This document shows, one piece after another, positions 19,773 through 27,537 of a stretch of DNA of 64,000 nucleotides (position 1 is its first letter; each line of letters begins with the position of its first letter). Source of the DNA: Nocardiopsis sp. FR4 (GTDB lineage Bacteria; Actinomycetota; Actinomycetes; Streptosporangiales; Streptosporangiaceae); assembly GCF_009830945.1 (NCBI RefSeq), contig NZ_VWVV01000014.1, forward strand, positions 62,001 through 126,000, read 5' to 3'. The notes beneath the pieces were generated by a model, which was not told the origin of the DNA, made no database searches, and saw only the letters and a list, made by a program, of their open reading frames with translations. The position numbers and the translations under genes were made by a program.

Positions 19773-20570
19773 TCACGGAGTCGGAGGCGGCTCCTGGCCC
19801 GTGCCGCGTCGCGCGGCCTGGGACGTGGCCCCCTCGCGCTGCTCGACCGGCTCGGCGGCGGGACGGCCCATGGCCGCCTCGCGCCCGGCGCGGTAGCTGC
19901 TCTCCTCGCTGATCCGGCTGGTCTCACGCTCGGCCACGTCGAGCCAGCGGGCCCAGCGCGAGCGCATCGGCTCGATCATGCCGCCGCCGACACCGACGAT
20001 CAGGATGCCGCCGATGGTGGCCAGGACGGTGATCAGGACCGGCAGGGTGACGCTCACGGCGACGCCCATCTGGTTCAGCGCCGCGATGATACCGAGGCCC
20101 AGGATGAACACGGCCGCCACGTTGGCCAGGACCCGCCCGTAGGACAGCCCGCCCAGCGCGCCGGAGATGATGTCGCGGACCGCCTTGGCGATCATCGCGG
20201 CCACCACGAGGATGACCAGCGCCACGATGCCGCGCGGGATCCAGGCGATCACGTCGCTCAGCAGCGTGCTGACGGGGTTCGGTCCGAAGACGTTGAACGC
20301 GAGCGTGAACACGAACAGCAGTCCGACGTAGTAGATGATCTTGCCGCAGAGCTCACTGGCGCTCCAGCGGCTGCGCTCGAAGTACTCGCCCATGCCCCCG
20401 CGGTGCAGGGCGCGGTCCAGCCCGACGCTGTGCAGGCCCTTGGCGACGGCCTTGCCCACCAACCAGGCGATGAGCCAGCCCAGGACCAGGATCACGAGGA
20501 AGCCGACCAGCAGCGGTACGAATCGCACGACCGCTTCCCAGGCCGTCGTCAGTCCCTGATCCACGTCCAT
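19773..20570 (-). CDS. MscS-related conserved TM-helix protein
   Basis: The 265-residue protein has an N-terminal helix (VPLLVGFLVILVLGWLIAWL) followed by GKAVAKGLHSVGLDRALHR and further membrane segments at about 72-92, 105-128, 140-160 and 168-192. This is the layout of the Conserved_TM_helix family (PF05552), which includes small mechanosensitive-channel relatives such as CmpX. It lacks the long cytoplasmic beta domain of MscS. The hydrophilic C-terminus (about 200-265) is Glu/Arg rich and probably cytosolic. An osmotic or membrane-tension role is likely but not shown. Confidence 0.82.
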   Translation of the reverse strand: MDVDQGLTTAWEAVVRFVPLLVGFLVILVLGWLIAWLVGKAVAKGLHSVGLDRALHRGGMGEYFERSRWSASELCGKIIYYVGLLFVFTLAFNVFGPNPVSTLLSDVIAWIPRGIVALVILVVAAMIAKAVRDIISGALGGLSYGRVLANVAAVFILGLGIIAALNQMGVAVSVTLPVLITVLATIGGILIVGVGGGMIEPMRSRWARWLDVAERETSRISEESSYRAGREAAMGRPAAEPVEQREGATSQAARRGTGQEPPPTP

Positions 20571-20760
20571 ACGTCTTCACCCCCAAATCGCTTGCTCCGC
20601 CCCTCCCCCGTACAAAGGCCGGGCGGATACGGCGAAGAGAAGCTCATTACTTCTCATTTCGCCGATACCCGTAGCGCGGCGATTGAATCGCGAGTCGCAC
20701 CGGGGTCAGTCGTATTACCTTTCCTTTAAGGTTTTCTTGCCTCTCGGTGGGTGACTGTCC
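20571..20760 (-). promoter_or_regulatory. AT-rich upstream region of the channel-like gene
   Basis: Positions about 20640-20770 are much less GC-rich than their surroundings (runs such as TTACTTCTCATTTCG and CCTTTCCTTTAAGG). No gene is seen. It is probably the promoter zone of the leftward channel-like gene. Confidence 0.3.
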
Positions 20761-20778
20761 TCCCCATATATGACGAAA

Positions 20779-20805
20779 GGCCCGAATGCGCTCGGCATTC
20801 GGGCC
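20779..20805 (-). terminator. Terminator of the TetR-family gene
   Basis: A perfect 11-bp stem (20779-20789 with 20795-20805) with a 5-nt loop sits 22 bp past the stop at 20827. On the minus strand a T-containing stretch follows. Confidence 0.75.
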
Positions 20806-20826
20806 CCTCGGAGGATCCGGCGGGGG

Positions 20827-21465
20827 TCAGTCCTGGGCGTCCGCTCTGCGGTGCAGGTCCCAGCCGCTTATCCCGCGCCAGGCCAGGCGGGCCACCAGCT
20901 GCTCGGCGGCGTCCTTGGGCACGGAGCCGTGGTTGTTGAGCCAGTACCGGGCGCTCGTCTCGGCCATACCGACCAGGCCGATGCTCAGCAGGTGCGCCTC
21001 CTCGTCGGAGATGCTGGTGTCCTGGCGGATCACGGCGCCGATCAGCTCGGCGCACCGCTGGAGGGTCTCCTCGCTCTTCTCCCGCACGGCGGGCAGGTTG
21101 CGCAGGTCGGACTCGAAGACGAGGCGGAAGGCCTCGCCGTCGCCCGCCACGAAGTCGAAGTAGGCCCGGAAACTCGCGATGACGCGCTGGCGGTTGTCGT
21201 CCGTGCTCTGCAGGGCCTCGCGCTGCTTCTCGACCAATGCCTCGGAGTGCTCCTCGAGCAGGGCCAGATACAGCTCCAGCTTGCCCGGGAAGTGCTGGTA
21301 GAGGACCGGCTTGCTGACCCCGGCGCGGTCGGCGATCTCGTCCATGGCGGCCGCGTGGTAACCACGCGCGACGAAGACCTCCTGCGCCGCGGCCAGGAGT
21401 TGACGGCGGCGCCGGACCCGGGGCAAGCGGGTACCCCGGGCGCGGGCGTCTGAAGGAGCTGTCAC
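20827..21465 (-). CDS. TetR/AcrR-family transcriptional regulator
   Basis: This 212-residue protein has a TetR DNA-binding domain at about 18-65 (RRRQLLAAAQEVFVARGY, MDEIADRAGVSKPVLYQHFPGK) and a helical ligand-binding domain after it. The GTG at 21465 is preferred, with GGAGGG 7 nt upstream, over the GTG at 21471, which would touch the SD. The ligand is unknown. The region upstream (21466-21699) has no gene on this strand and may hold its operator. Confidence 0.92.
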   Translation of the reverse strand: MTAPSDARARGTRLPRVRRRRQLLAAAQEVFVARGYHAAAMDEIADRAGVSKPVLYQHFPGKLELYLALLEEHSEALVEKQREALQSTDDNRQRVIASFRAYFDFVAGDGEAFRLVFESDLRNLPAVREKSEETLQRCAELIGAVIRQDTSISDEEAHLLSIGLVGMAETSARYWLNNHGSVPKDAAEQLVARLAWRGISGWDLHRRADAQD

Positions 21466-21699
21466 ACCCACACCCTCCGAAATCGGGACGGCGGCCAGGT
21501 GCCGTCACCGTACGTCTGCGTGGCCGGTACCGCCTGGCTCGGCCAGGGGCCCGGTTGGCGGTCTTCTCCTCATCTTACTCTGGCGTAGGTTCCGCGCGAG
21601 CAGGACCGAAGCGGTCGATCGGGTGCGCGCGCGGTCCGAGCCGCTGGTCAGTGCCGGTTTCCGGGGTCGTGGCGGCGAGGGAGGAGGAGGCGGGCGAGG

Positions 21700-21918
21700 T
21701 CAGCGCCACTCGTCCTCGTCGACGCCCACGTCGAGGGACTGTTCCACCACGTCCCCCTCGGCGGCGCGGTCGAAGCTGTCCTCGGCGGGGTCCTCCCAGC
21801 CGTTCCCGTCGTCCGCGGCCGGCAGGCGCTGTTCGGCGGCGTCGGCCTCGGGCACCTCGGCGGCGGGGTCCTCCCCGGCGGCCGGACCTCGTCTCGCGGA
21901 ACGGTTCTCCTGGGCCAC
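21700..21918 (-). CDS. Small acidic protein, probably conserved in actinobacteria
   Basis: The 72-residue protein starts at GTG with GGGGAGGAC upstream. It is rich in Asp, Glu and Ala and ends with AEGDVVEQSLDVGVDEDEWR. I recall short actinobacterial proteins with a similar EADVxEQ...DEDEYR ending and no known role. It looks disordered, with no membrane segment. It is divergent from moeZ. Confidence 0.6.
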   Translation of the reverse strand: MAQENRSARRGPAAGEDPAAEVPEADAAEQRLPAADDGNGWEDPAEDSFDRAAEGDVVEQSLDVGVDEDEWR

Positions 21919-22081
21919 AGCGTCCTCCCCTTGTCGTCGCCCGTACGTTCAGACGACCACTACCCACCGCCCGTGCCGATACGCCGGACCCCGGGGGATG
22001 AACCTCCTGCCGGGAGCGGTCACCCGTGGAGGGGCGCGCGCCGCCGGGATGTGCTCCACGCCTCCCGGGGGTGGGAATGCA

Positions 22082-22106
22082 ATACCCCACCCGTTAGGTT
22101 GGGTAT
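22082..22106 (+). promoter_or_regulatory. moeZ promoter with imperfect inverted repeat
   Basis: TAGGTT (22095-22100) is a plausible -10 hexamer about 90 bp before moeZ. It lies inside a 10-bp inverted repeat with one mismatch (22082-22091 and 22097-22106), which could be an operator. Confidence 0.4.
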
Positions 22107-22192
22107 GAGTGCAAGCACGCTTCGCTCCCCGCCCCCTCGCCCGGTGGTCCCTTGGGCGGTGTGAAGCAACCGAACAGACATGAGGAGTCACC

Positions 22193-23356
22193 GTGTCGCT
22201 GCCGCCGCTGGTGGAACCAGCCGACGAGCTGACCGTGGACGAGGTGCGCCGATACTCGCGTCACCTGATCATCCCCGACGTGGGCATGGACGGGCAGAAA
22301 CGCCTGAAGAACGCCAAGGTCCTGGTCGTGGGCGCGGGCGGTCTGGGCTCCCCGGCACTGCTCTACCTGGCCGCGGCCGGTGTGGGCACGCTCGGCATCA
22401 TCGACTTCGACGTCGTGGACGAGTCCAACCTCCAGCGCCAGATCATCCACGGGCAGAGCGACGTCGGCCGCCCCAAGGCCGAGTCCGCCCGGGACAGCAT
22501 CAAGGAGGTGAACCCCAACGTCAACGTGATCCTGCACCAGGACCGCCTGGAGTCGGACAACGCGTTGGAGATCTTCGCCGACTACGACCTGATCCTGGAC
22601 GGCACCGACAACTTCGCGACCCGCTACCTGGTCAACGACGCCTGCGTCCTCCTGAACAAGCCGTACGTGTGGGGTTCGATCTACCGCTTCGACGGCCAGG
22701 TCAGCGTCTTCTGGAACGAGTACGGGCCGCAGTACCGCGACCTCTACCCCGAGCCCCCGCCGCCCGGCATGGTCCCCTCCTGCGCCGAGGGCGGCGTCCT
22801 GGGCGTGCTGTGCGCCTCGATCGGCTCGGTCATGGTCAACGAGGCCATCAAGCTGATCACCGGCATCGGTGAACCGCTGGTGGGCCGCCTGCTCATCTTC
22901 GACGCCCTGGAGATGACCTGGCGCGAGGTCAAGGTCCGCAAGGACCCCGACACCGAGCCGGTCACCGAGCTCATCGACTACGAGGCGTTCTGCGGCGCGG
23001 TGTCGGAGGAGGCCACCGAGGCCGCCGCCGGTGCCACGATCACCGCTCCCGAACTCAAGGAGCTCCTCGACAACAAGCCCGAGGACGTCTTCCTCGTGGA
23101 CGTGCGGGAGAAGAACGAGTACGAGATCGTGAGCATCCCCGGGGCCACTCTCATCCCCAAGGGTGAGTTCCTCAACGGCAAGGCCTTCGAGCGCCTGCCG
23201 CAGGACAAGCGCATCGTCCTGCACTGCAAGTCGGGCGTGCGCTCGGCCGAGGCGCTGGCCGCGGTCCACGCCGCCGGGTTCTCCGACGCCGTCCACGTGG
23301 GCGGCGGCGTTCTGGCCTGGATCAACCAGGTCGACCCGAGCCTGCCCTCCTACTAG
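22193..23356 (+). CDS. moeZ: Adenylyltransferase/sulfurtransferase MoeZ
   Basis: The 387-residue protein fuses a ThiF/MoeB adenylation domain (about 15-265; nucleotide loop GAGGLGS at 47-53, conserved Cys197 in PSCAEGG) to a C-terminal rhodanese domain (about 280-387; active-site Cys345 in HCKSGVRS). MoeZ activates the C-terminal Gly-Gly of sulfur-carrier proteins such as MoaD, CysO or ThiS-like partners with ATP and then transfers sulfur to give the thiocarboxylate. The CxxC zinc pairs of E. coli MoeB are not visible, as I recall for actinobacterial MoeZ. MoaE, a downstream partner in molybdopterin synthesis, lies at 43.6 kb. Confidence 0.95.
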   Translation: MSLPPLVEPADELTVDEVRRYSRHLIIPDVGMDGQKRLKNAKVLVVGAGGLGSPALLYLAAAGVGTLGIIDFDVVDESNLQRQIIHGQSDVGRPKAESARDSIKEVNPNVNVILHQDRLESDNALEIFADYDLILDGTDNFATRYLVNDACVLLNKPYVWGSIYRFDGQVSVFWNEYGPQYRDLYPEPPPPGMVPSCAEGGVLGVLCASIGSVMVNEAIKLITGIGEPLVGRLLIFDALEMTWREVKVRKDPDTEPVTELIDYEAFCGAVSEEATEAAAGATITAPELKELLDNKPEDVFLVDVREKNEYEIVSIPGATLIPKGEFLNGKAFERLPQDKRIVLHCKSGVRSAEALAAVHAAGFSDAVHVGGGVLAWINQVDPSLPSY

Positions 23357-23368
23357 GGCGCGGCCGAC

Positions 23369-23400
23369 GGGGCGGCGGCGGGTCCTCCCGCCGCCGCCCC
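23369..23400 (+). terminator. Terminator of moeZ
   Basis: A perfect 14-bp GC stem (23369-23382 with 23387-23400) with loop TCCT starts 13 bp after the moeZ stop. Confidence 0.8.
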
Positions 23401-23504
23401 TCGCGTTTTCCCCGCGTCCTGCCTGGTCGGCGCCGTCCCTGGGTAGGGAGGAGACCAGAGGCCGCCACCGGACGGCGGCGGCCCGGCTGCTGGGAGGTGG
23501 CTCC

Positions 23505-23885
23505 ATGCGACTACAGGGACGGTGGGCGGACTGGGCGGCGATCCTCGTCGGTCTGGCCCTGGGAATCAGCTTCGTCTGGCACGGGATGCAGGGCTTCGGC
23601 GCGGGCGCGATGTTCGTCCTCGGCCTGGGGGCCATCATGGCCGCGGTCGTCTCCCTCACCCGCCCGGGCGCTCTGGCGAGCGAACTGGGTGTGCTCGCCA
23701 GCGGAGTCCTGGTCTTCGCCCTGCCCTGGCTGGCGGGCTTCACGGACACGGCGGCCGCCGCCTGGACGGCGTGGATCCTCGGCGCGGCCCTGGCCGCGCT
23801 GGGCGCGTTCGGCCTGGCCAAGGCGCGCGAGGCCCGCAGGCGCGACCCCGACACGGCCTGGACCACCCACATCACCGAGGTCTGA
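23505..23885 (+). CDS. SPW-repeat-like four-helix membrane protein
   Basis: The 126-residue protein starts at an ATG with GGGAGG about 9 nt upstream. Four hydrophobic segments are arranged as two similar halves (WADWAAILVGLALGIS... and LGVLASGVLVFALPW...), as in the SPW repeat family. The diagnostic Ser-Pro-Trp is altered: SFVW in the first half and ALPW in the second. The family has no established function; it is an inner membrane protein. Confidence 0.7.
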   Translation: MRLQGRWADWAAILVGLALGISFVWHGMQGFGAGAMFVLGLGAIMAAVVSLTRPGALASELGVLASGVLVFALPWLAGFTDTAAAAWTAWILGAALAALGAFGLAKAREARRRDPDTAWTTHITEV

Positions 23886-23957
23886 CCCGAACCCGGGCCG
23901 CCTCCGCTCCGACGGGGGCGGCTCCGTCGTGTCGGCGGCCGTCGGTAGCCTGCGGGG

Positions 23958-24284
23958 GTGTTCACGGACGAGGACGGCGGGCCGGACGACTACGCCGAGG
24001 AGGTTCTGGCGCTGGTCGAACGCATTCCGCCCGGACGGGTGATGGCCTACGGCGACATCGCCGAGTACGTCGGCGGGGGAGGGCCCCGCCAGGTCGGCTC
24101 GGTCATGTCCTCCTGGGGCGGGGGAGTGCCCTGGTGGCGGGTGGTGCGCGCGGACGGGCGCCCGGCCTCCGGGCACGAGGTGCGCGCCCTGTCCCACTAC
24201 GCGGCCGAGGGCACCCCCATGCGCCCCGGAAGCGACCGCGTGGACCTGGGCAGAGCCCGCTGGAACGGGGAGGACGGGCCCTGA
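23958..24284 (+). CDS. Alkyltransferase-like (ATL) protein
   Basis: This 108-residue protein has the C-terminal DNA-binding fold of O6-methylguanine-DNA methyltransferase (VLALVERIPPGRVMAYGDIA, then GRPRQVG-like GGPRQVGSVM). Where MGMT has PCHR with the acceptor cysteine it reads P58-W59-W60-R61, so it cannot accept an alkyl group. ATL proteins of this type bind O6-alkylguanine and pass the lesion to nucleotide excision repair. The GTG is 6 nt after TAGCCT (23946-23951), suggesting a leaderless transcript. The adjacent adnAB genes also belong to DNA repair. Confidence 0.9.
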   Translation: MFTDEDGGPDDYAEEVLALVERIPPGRVMAYGDIAEYVGGGGPRQVGSVMSSWGGGVPWWRVVRADGRPASGHEVRALSHYAAEGTPMRPGSDRVDLGRARWNGEDGP

Positions 24285-24345
24285 GGAGCCCCGTGTGGCG
24301 GGGATGACGTGCGGGATGGTCGCCACCCTCTGGTGAACTGGTGGG

Positions 24346-27300
24346 GTGAACACAACCCCGTACCGTCTCGTGCGGCGCGCCCACCGGGTGCAGCCGCCGC
24401 CGGTGCTGGACGACAACCAGCGGCGCGTGGTCGACCACGAGGGCGGACCCCTCCTGGTGCTGGCCGGGCCCGGCACCGGAAAGACCACCACCATCGTCGA
24501 GGCCGTCGTGGACCGCGTCGACCGCCGCGGCGTGGACCCCTCGCGCGTACTGGTGCTCACCTTCAGCCGCAAGGCCGCCCAGGAACTGCGCGAGCGCATC
24601 ACCGCCCGCCTGCGCCGGACCACCCGCGAACCGCTGGCCCTGACCTTCCACAGCTACGCCTACGCCCTGATCCGCCGCGAGTTCCAGCGCATGGGAGACC
24701 TGCCGCCGCGCCTGCTCTCGGGCCCCGAACAGCTCATGGAGGTCCGCGAACTCCTCACCGGCGAGTCCCGTGACGGCGGCGCCGACTGGCCCGAGCGCCT
24801 GCGCCCCGCCCTGGAGACCCGCGGGTTCGCCGAGGAACTGCGCGACTTCCTCATGCGCGCCCAGGAGCGCGGGATGGGACCGGAGGACCTGGAGCGGCTG
24901 GGCCGGGAGCGCGACCGCGACGACTGGGTCGCCGCCGCGGGGTTCCTCGACCGCTACACCGGCCGCTTCGACATCGCCCCCGTGCCCACGCTCAACTACG
25001 CCGAGCTGGTGCGGGTGGCGGCCAACCTGCTCTCCGACCCCGAGGTCCAGGAGCGCGAGCGCGCCGCGCACGAGGTCGTGTTCGTCGACGAGTACCAGGA
25101 CACCGACCCCGCGCAGGAGGAGCTCCTGCGCGCCCTGGCCGGGGACGGCCGCGACCTCGTCGCGGTCGGCGACCCGGACCAGTCCATCTACGGCTTCCGC
25201 GGCGCCGAGGTGCACAACATCCTGGACTTCCCCCGCCGCTTCCCGACCGTGCGGCGCACCGAGGCCCCCGTGGTCGCCCTGCGCACCTGCCGCCGCAGCG
25301 GCGCGGCCCTGCTGTCCGCCTCGCGCGGGTTGACCCGGCGCCTGCCCGCGGTCGCCTCCGCCCGGGGCCACGTCAACGAGCACCGCGACCTGGCCCCCGC
25401 CCCCGGCCTGCCCGAGGGCGAGGTGCGCGTGCTGCTGGCCGACAGCCCCACCCAGGAGGCCGCGGTCATCGCCGACACCCTGCGCCGCGCCCACCTGGTC
25501 GACGGGGTCCCGTGGTCGGACATGGCCGTGCTGGTGCGCTCCTCGACCCGCCAGCTGCCGGTGCTGCGCCGCGCCCTGACCGCCGCTTCGGTGCCCGTCG
25601 CGGTCGGCGCCGACGACCTGCCGGTGGCCGCGGAGCCGATCGTGCGCCCCCTGCTCGCGCTGATCCGCCACGGCCTGTACCCGGACCAGCTGGACGACGA
25701 GGCCGCGCGCGAACTCCTCACCAGCCCCTTCGGGGAGGCCGACACCGTTCGGCTGCGCAGGCTGGTGCGGGCGCTGCGCCGTCTGGACCTGGACCGCGCC
25801 CACGACAGGTCCGCGGACCGGGGCGGGAACCGCGAAGGGGGAGGGGGCCCGGAGCCCGGCGCCTACCGCCCCGCCTCCCAGCTGCTCGTGGACGTCCTGC
25901 GCGACCCGGCCGACCTCGCCCTCGTGGACCCCGAGGTGGCCGCGCCCGCCACCCGCGTCGCCCGGGCGCTGCGCACCGTCCGCGACCTGACCGCCAAGGG
26001 CGCCGACGCCGAACAGGTCCTGTGGGAGCTGTGGCGGGACAGCGGCCTGGCCGACCGGCTGCTGCGCGCCAGCCTGGCCGGGGGCCGCCGGGGCGCCGCC
26101 GCCGACCGCGACCTGGACGCCGTGGTCGCCCTGTTCGAGAGCGCGGCCCGCTACTGCGACCGCCTTCCCCCGGGCGCCCCCGCCGGGTTCCTGGAGGACC
26201 TCGCCGCGCAGGAGATCCCCGGCGACAGCCTCGCCGAACGCGCCCCCGAGGGCGAGGCGGTGCGCATCCTCACCGCCCACCGCTCCAAGGGGCTGGAGTG
26301 GGACCTGGTGGTGGTCGCCGGGGCCCAGGAGGGCGACTGGCCCGACCTGCGCCTGCGCGGCTCCCTGCTGGGGGTCGAGGAACTCGTCGACGCCGACGTG
26401 CACGCCGCGGACTCCTCCGGTGCGGCCCTGGCCTCCAAACTCCTGGACGAGGAGCGCCGCCTGTTCTACGTGGCCCTGACCCGGGCCCGCCGCACCCTGG
26501 TGGTCACGGCCGTGGGCGGGGAGGACACCGAGGAGCGCCCTTCGCGCTTCCTGGCCGAGATGGGCGTCGGCGAACCCGAGCCGGTCAGCACCGGCCTGCG
26601 CTGGCTCTCCCTGCCCTCGCTGGTGGCCGACCTGCGCTCGGTGGTCACCGACGCCGGGGCCCCGGCACCGCTGCGGGAGGCCGCGGCCCTGCACCTGGCC
26701 CGCCTGGCCGAGGAGGGCGTCCGCGGCGCCGACCCCTCGGAGTGGTACGCGCTCACGCCCTTCAGCGACGACCGCCCCCTGGCGGACGCCCAGGACACCA
26801 TCCGCGTCTCCCCCTCCCAGGTGGAGAGCTTCACCAACTGCCAGCTGCGCTGGCTGCTCGAACGCGCCGCCGGGGCCTCCTCCGGCGACTCCGCCTCGGC
26901 CCTGGGCACCGTCGTGCACGCGGTCGCGGTCCTGGTCGCCCAGGGCAGCACCCCCGAGGAGATCAGCGGGCGCATGGACGAGATCTGGGCCGACCTGGAC
27001 TTCGGCGGCCCCTGGCAGTCCCGGGCCCAGCGCGACCGCGCCGACACCATGGTCCGCAAGCTCGTCGACTGGGAGGCGGCCAACGACCGCGAACTCGTCG
27101 TCACCGAGGAGGGGTTCCGCGTGGACGTGGGCGGCATCGAGATCACCGGCCGCGTGGACCGCCTCGAACGCGACGACCAGGGGCGCGCGGTGGTCGTGGA
27201 CATCAAGACCGGGAAGAACAAGGCCGAGGACCTGGCCCGCCACCCCCAGCTCGGCGTCTACCAGATGGCCGTCCTCAAGGGCGCCTTCGCCCGGCTGGGC

Positions 27301-27537
27301 CTCACCGAGCCGGGCGGCGCCATGCTCGTCCAAGTCGGCGAGAAGCTCAAGAAGGCGCGGGAGCAACCCCAGCCGCCGCTGGCCGAGGACCCCGACCCGG
27401 GGTGGGCCGACGCCCTGGTGCGCGAGGTCGCCACCGGGATGGGCGGCTCCCGCTTCACCGCCACACGCAACAAGGGCTGCAGGTCGTGCGCCGTCCGCTC
27501 CTGCTGCCCGGTCCAGGACGAGGGCAGACATGTCTGA
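24346..27537 (+). CDS. adnA: Helicase-nuclease AdnA subunit
   Basis: The 1063-residue protein has an N-terminal UvrD-like motor (Walker A GPGTGKT 41-47, DEYQDTD 248-254, GDPDQSIYGFRG, motif VI VALTRARRTL) and a C-terminal RecB-family nuclease (D939 in GRVDRLER, D952 and K954 in VDIKTGK, QLGVYQ). Four cysteines fit the Fe-S arrangement of AddB-type nucleases: Cys832 (SFTNCQLRW), then Cys1045, Cys1048 and Cys1053 or 1054. With AdnB it should form the actinobacterial dimeric motor-nuclease that resects double-strand breaks. The start at GTG 24346 is the first in frame near the gene. Its 3' end overlaps adnB by 8 bp, so translation is coupled. Confidence 0.93.
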   Translation: MNTTPYRLVRRAHRVQPPPVLDDNQRRVVDHEGGPLLVLAGPGTGKTTTIVEAVVDRVDRRGVDPSRVLVLTFSRKAAQELRERITARLRRTTREPLALTFHSYAYALIRREFQRMGDLPPRLLSGPEQLMEVRELLTGESRDGGADWPERLRPALETRGFAEELRDFLMRAQERGMGPEDLERLGRERDRDDWVAAAGFLDRYTGRFDIAPVPTLNYAELVRVAANLLSDPEVQERERAAHEVVFVDEYQDTDPAQEELLRALAGDGRDLVAVGDPDQSIYGFRGAEVHNILDFPRRFPTVRRTEAPVVALRTCRRSGAALLSASRGLTRRLPAVASARGHVNEHRDLAPAPGLPEGEVRVLLADSPTQEAAVIADTLRRAHLVDGVPWSDMAVLVRSSTRQLPVLRRALTAASVPVAVGADDLPVAAEPIVRPLLALIRHGLYPDQLDDEAARELLTSPFGEADTVRLRRLVRALRRLDLDRAHDRSADRGGNREGGGGPEPGAYRPASQLLVDVLRDPADLALVDPEVAAPATRVARALRTVRDLTAKGADAEQVLWELWRDSGLADRLLRASLAGGRRGAAADRDLDAVVALFESAARYCDRLPPGAPAGFLEDLAAQEIPGDSLAERAPEGEAVRILTAHRSKGLEWDLVVVAGAQEGDWPDLRLRGSLLGVEELVDADVHAADSSGAALASKLLDEERRLFYVALTRARRTLVVTAVGGEDTEERPSRFLAEMGVGEPEPVSTGLRWLSLPSLVADLRSVVTDAGAPAPLREAAALHLARLAEEGVRGADPSEWYALTPFSDDRPLADAQDTIRVSPSQVESFTNCQLRWLLERAAGASSGDSASALGTVVHAVAVLVAQGSTPEEISGRMDEIWADLDFGGPWQSRAQRDRADTMVRKLVDWEAANDRELVVTEEGFRVDVGGIEITGRVDRLERDDQGRAVVVDIKTGKNKAEDLARHPQLGVYQMAVLKGAFARLGLTEPGGAMLVQVGEKLKKAREQPQPPLAEDPDPGWADALVREVATGMGGSRFTATRNKGCRSCAVRSCCPVQDEGRHV

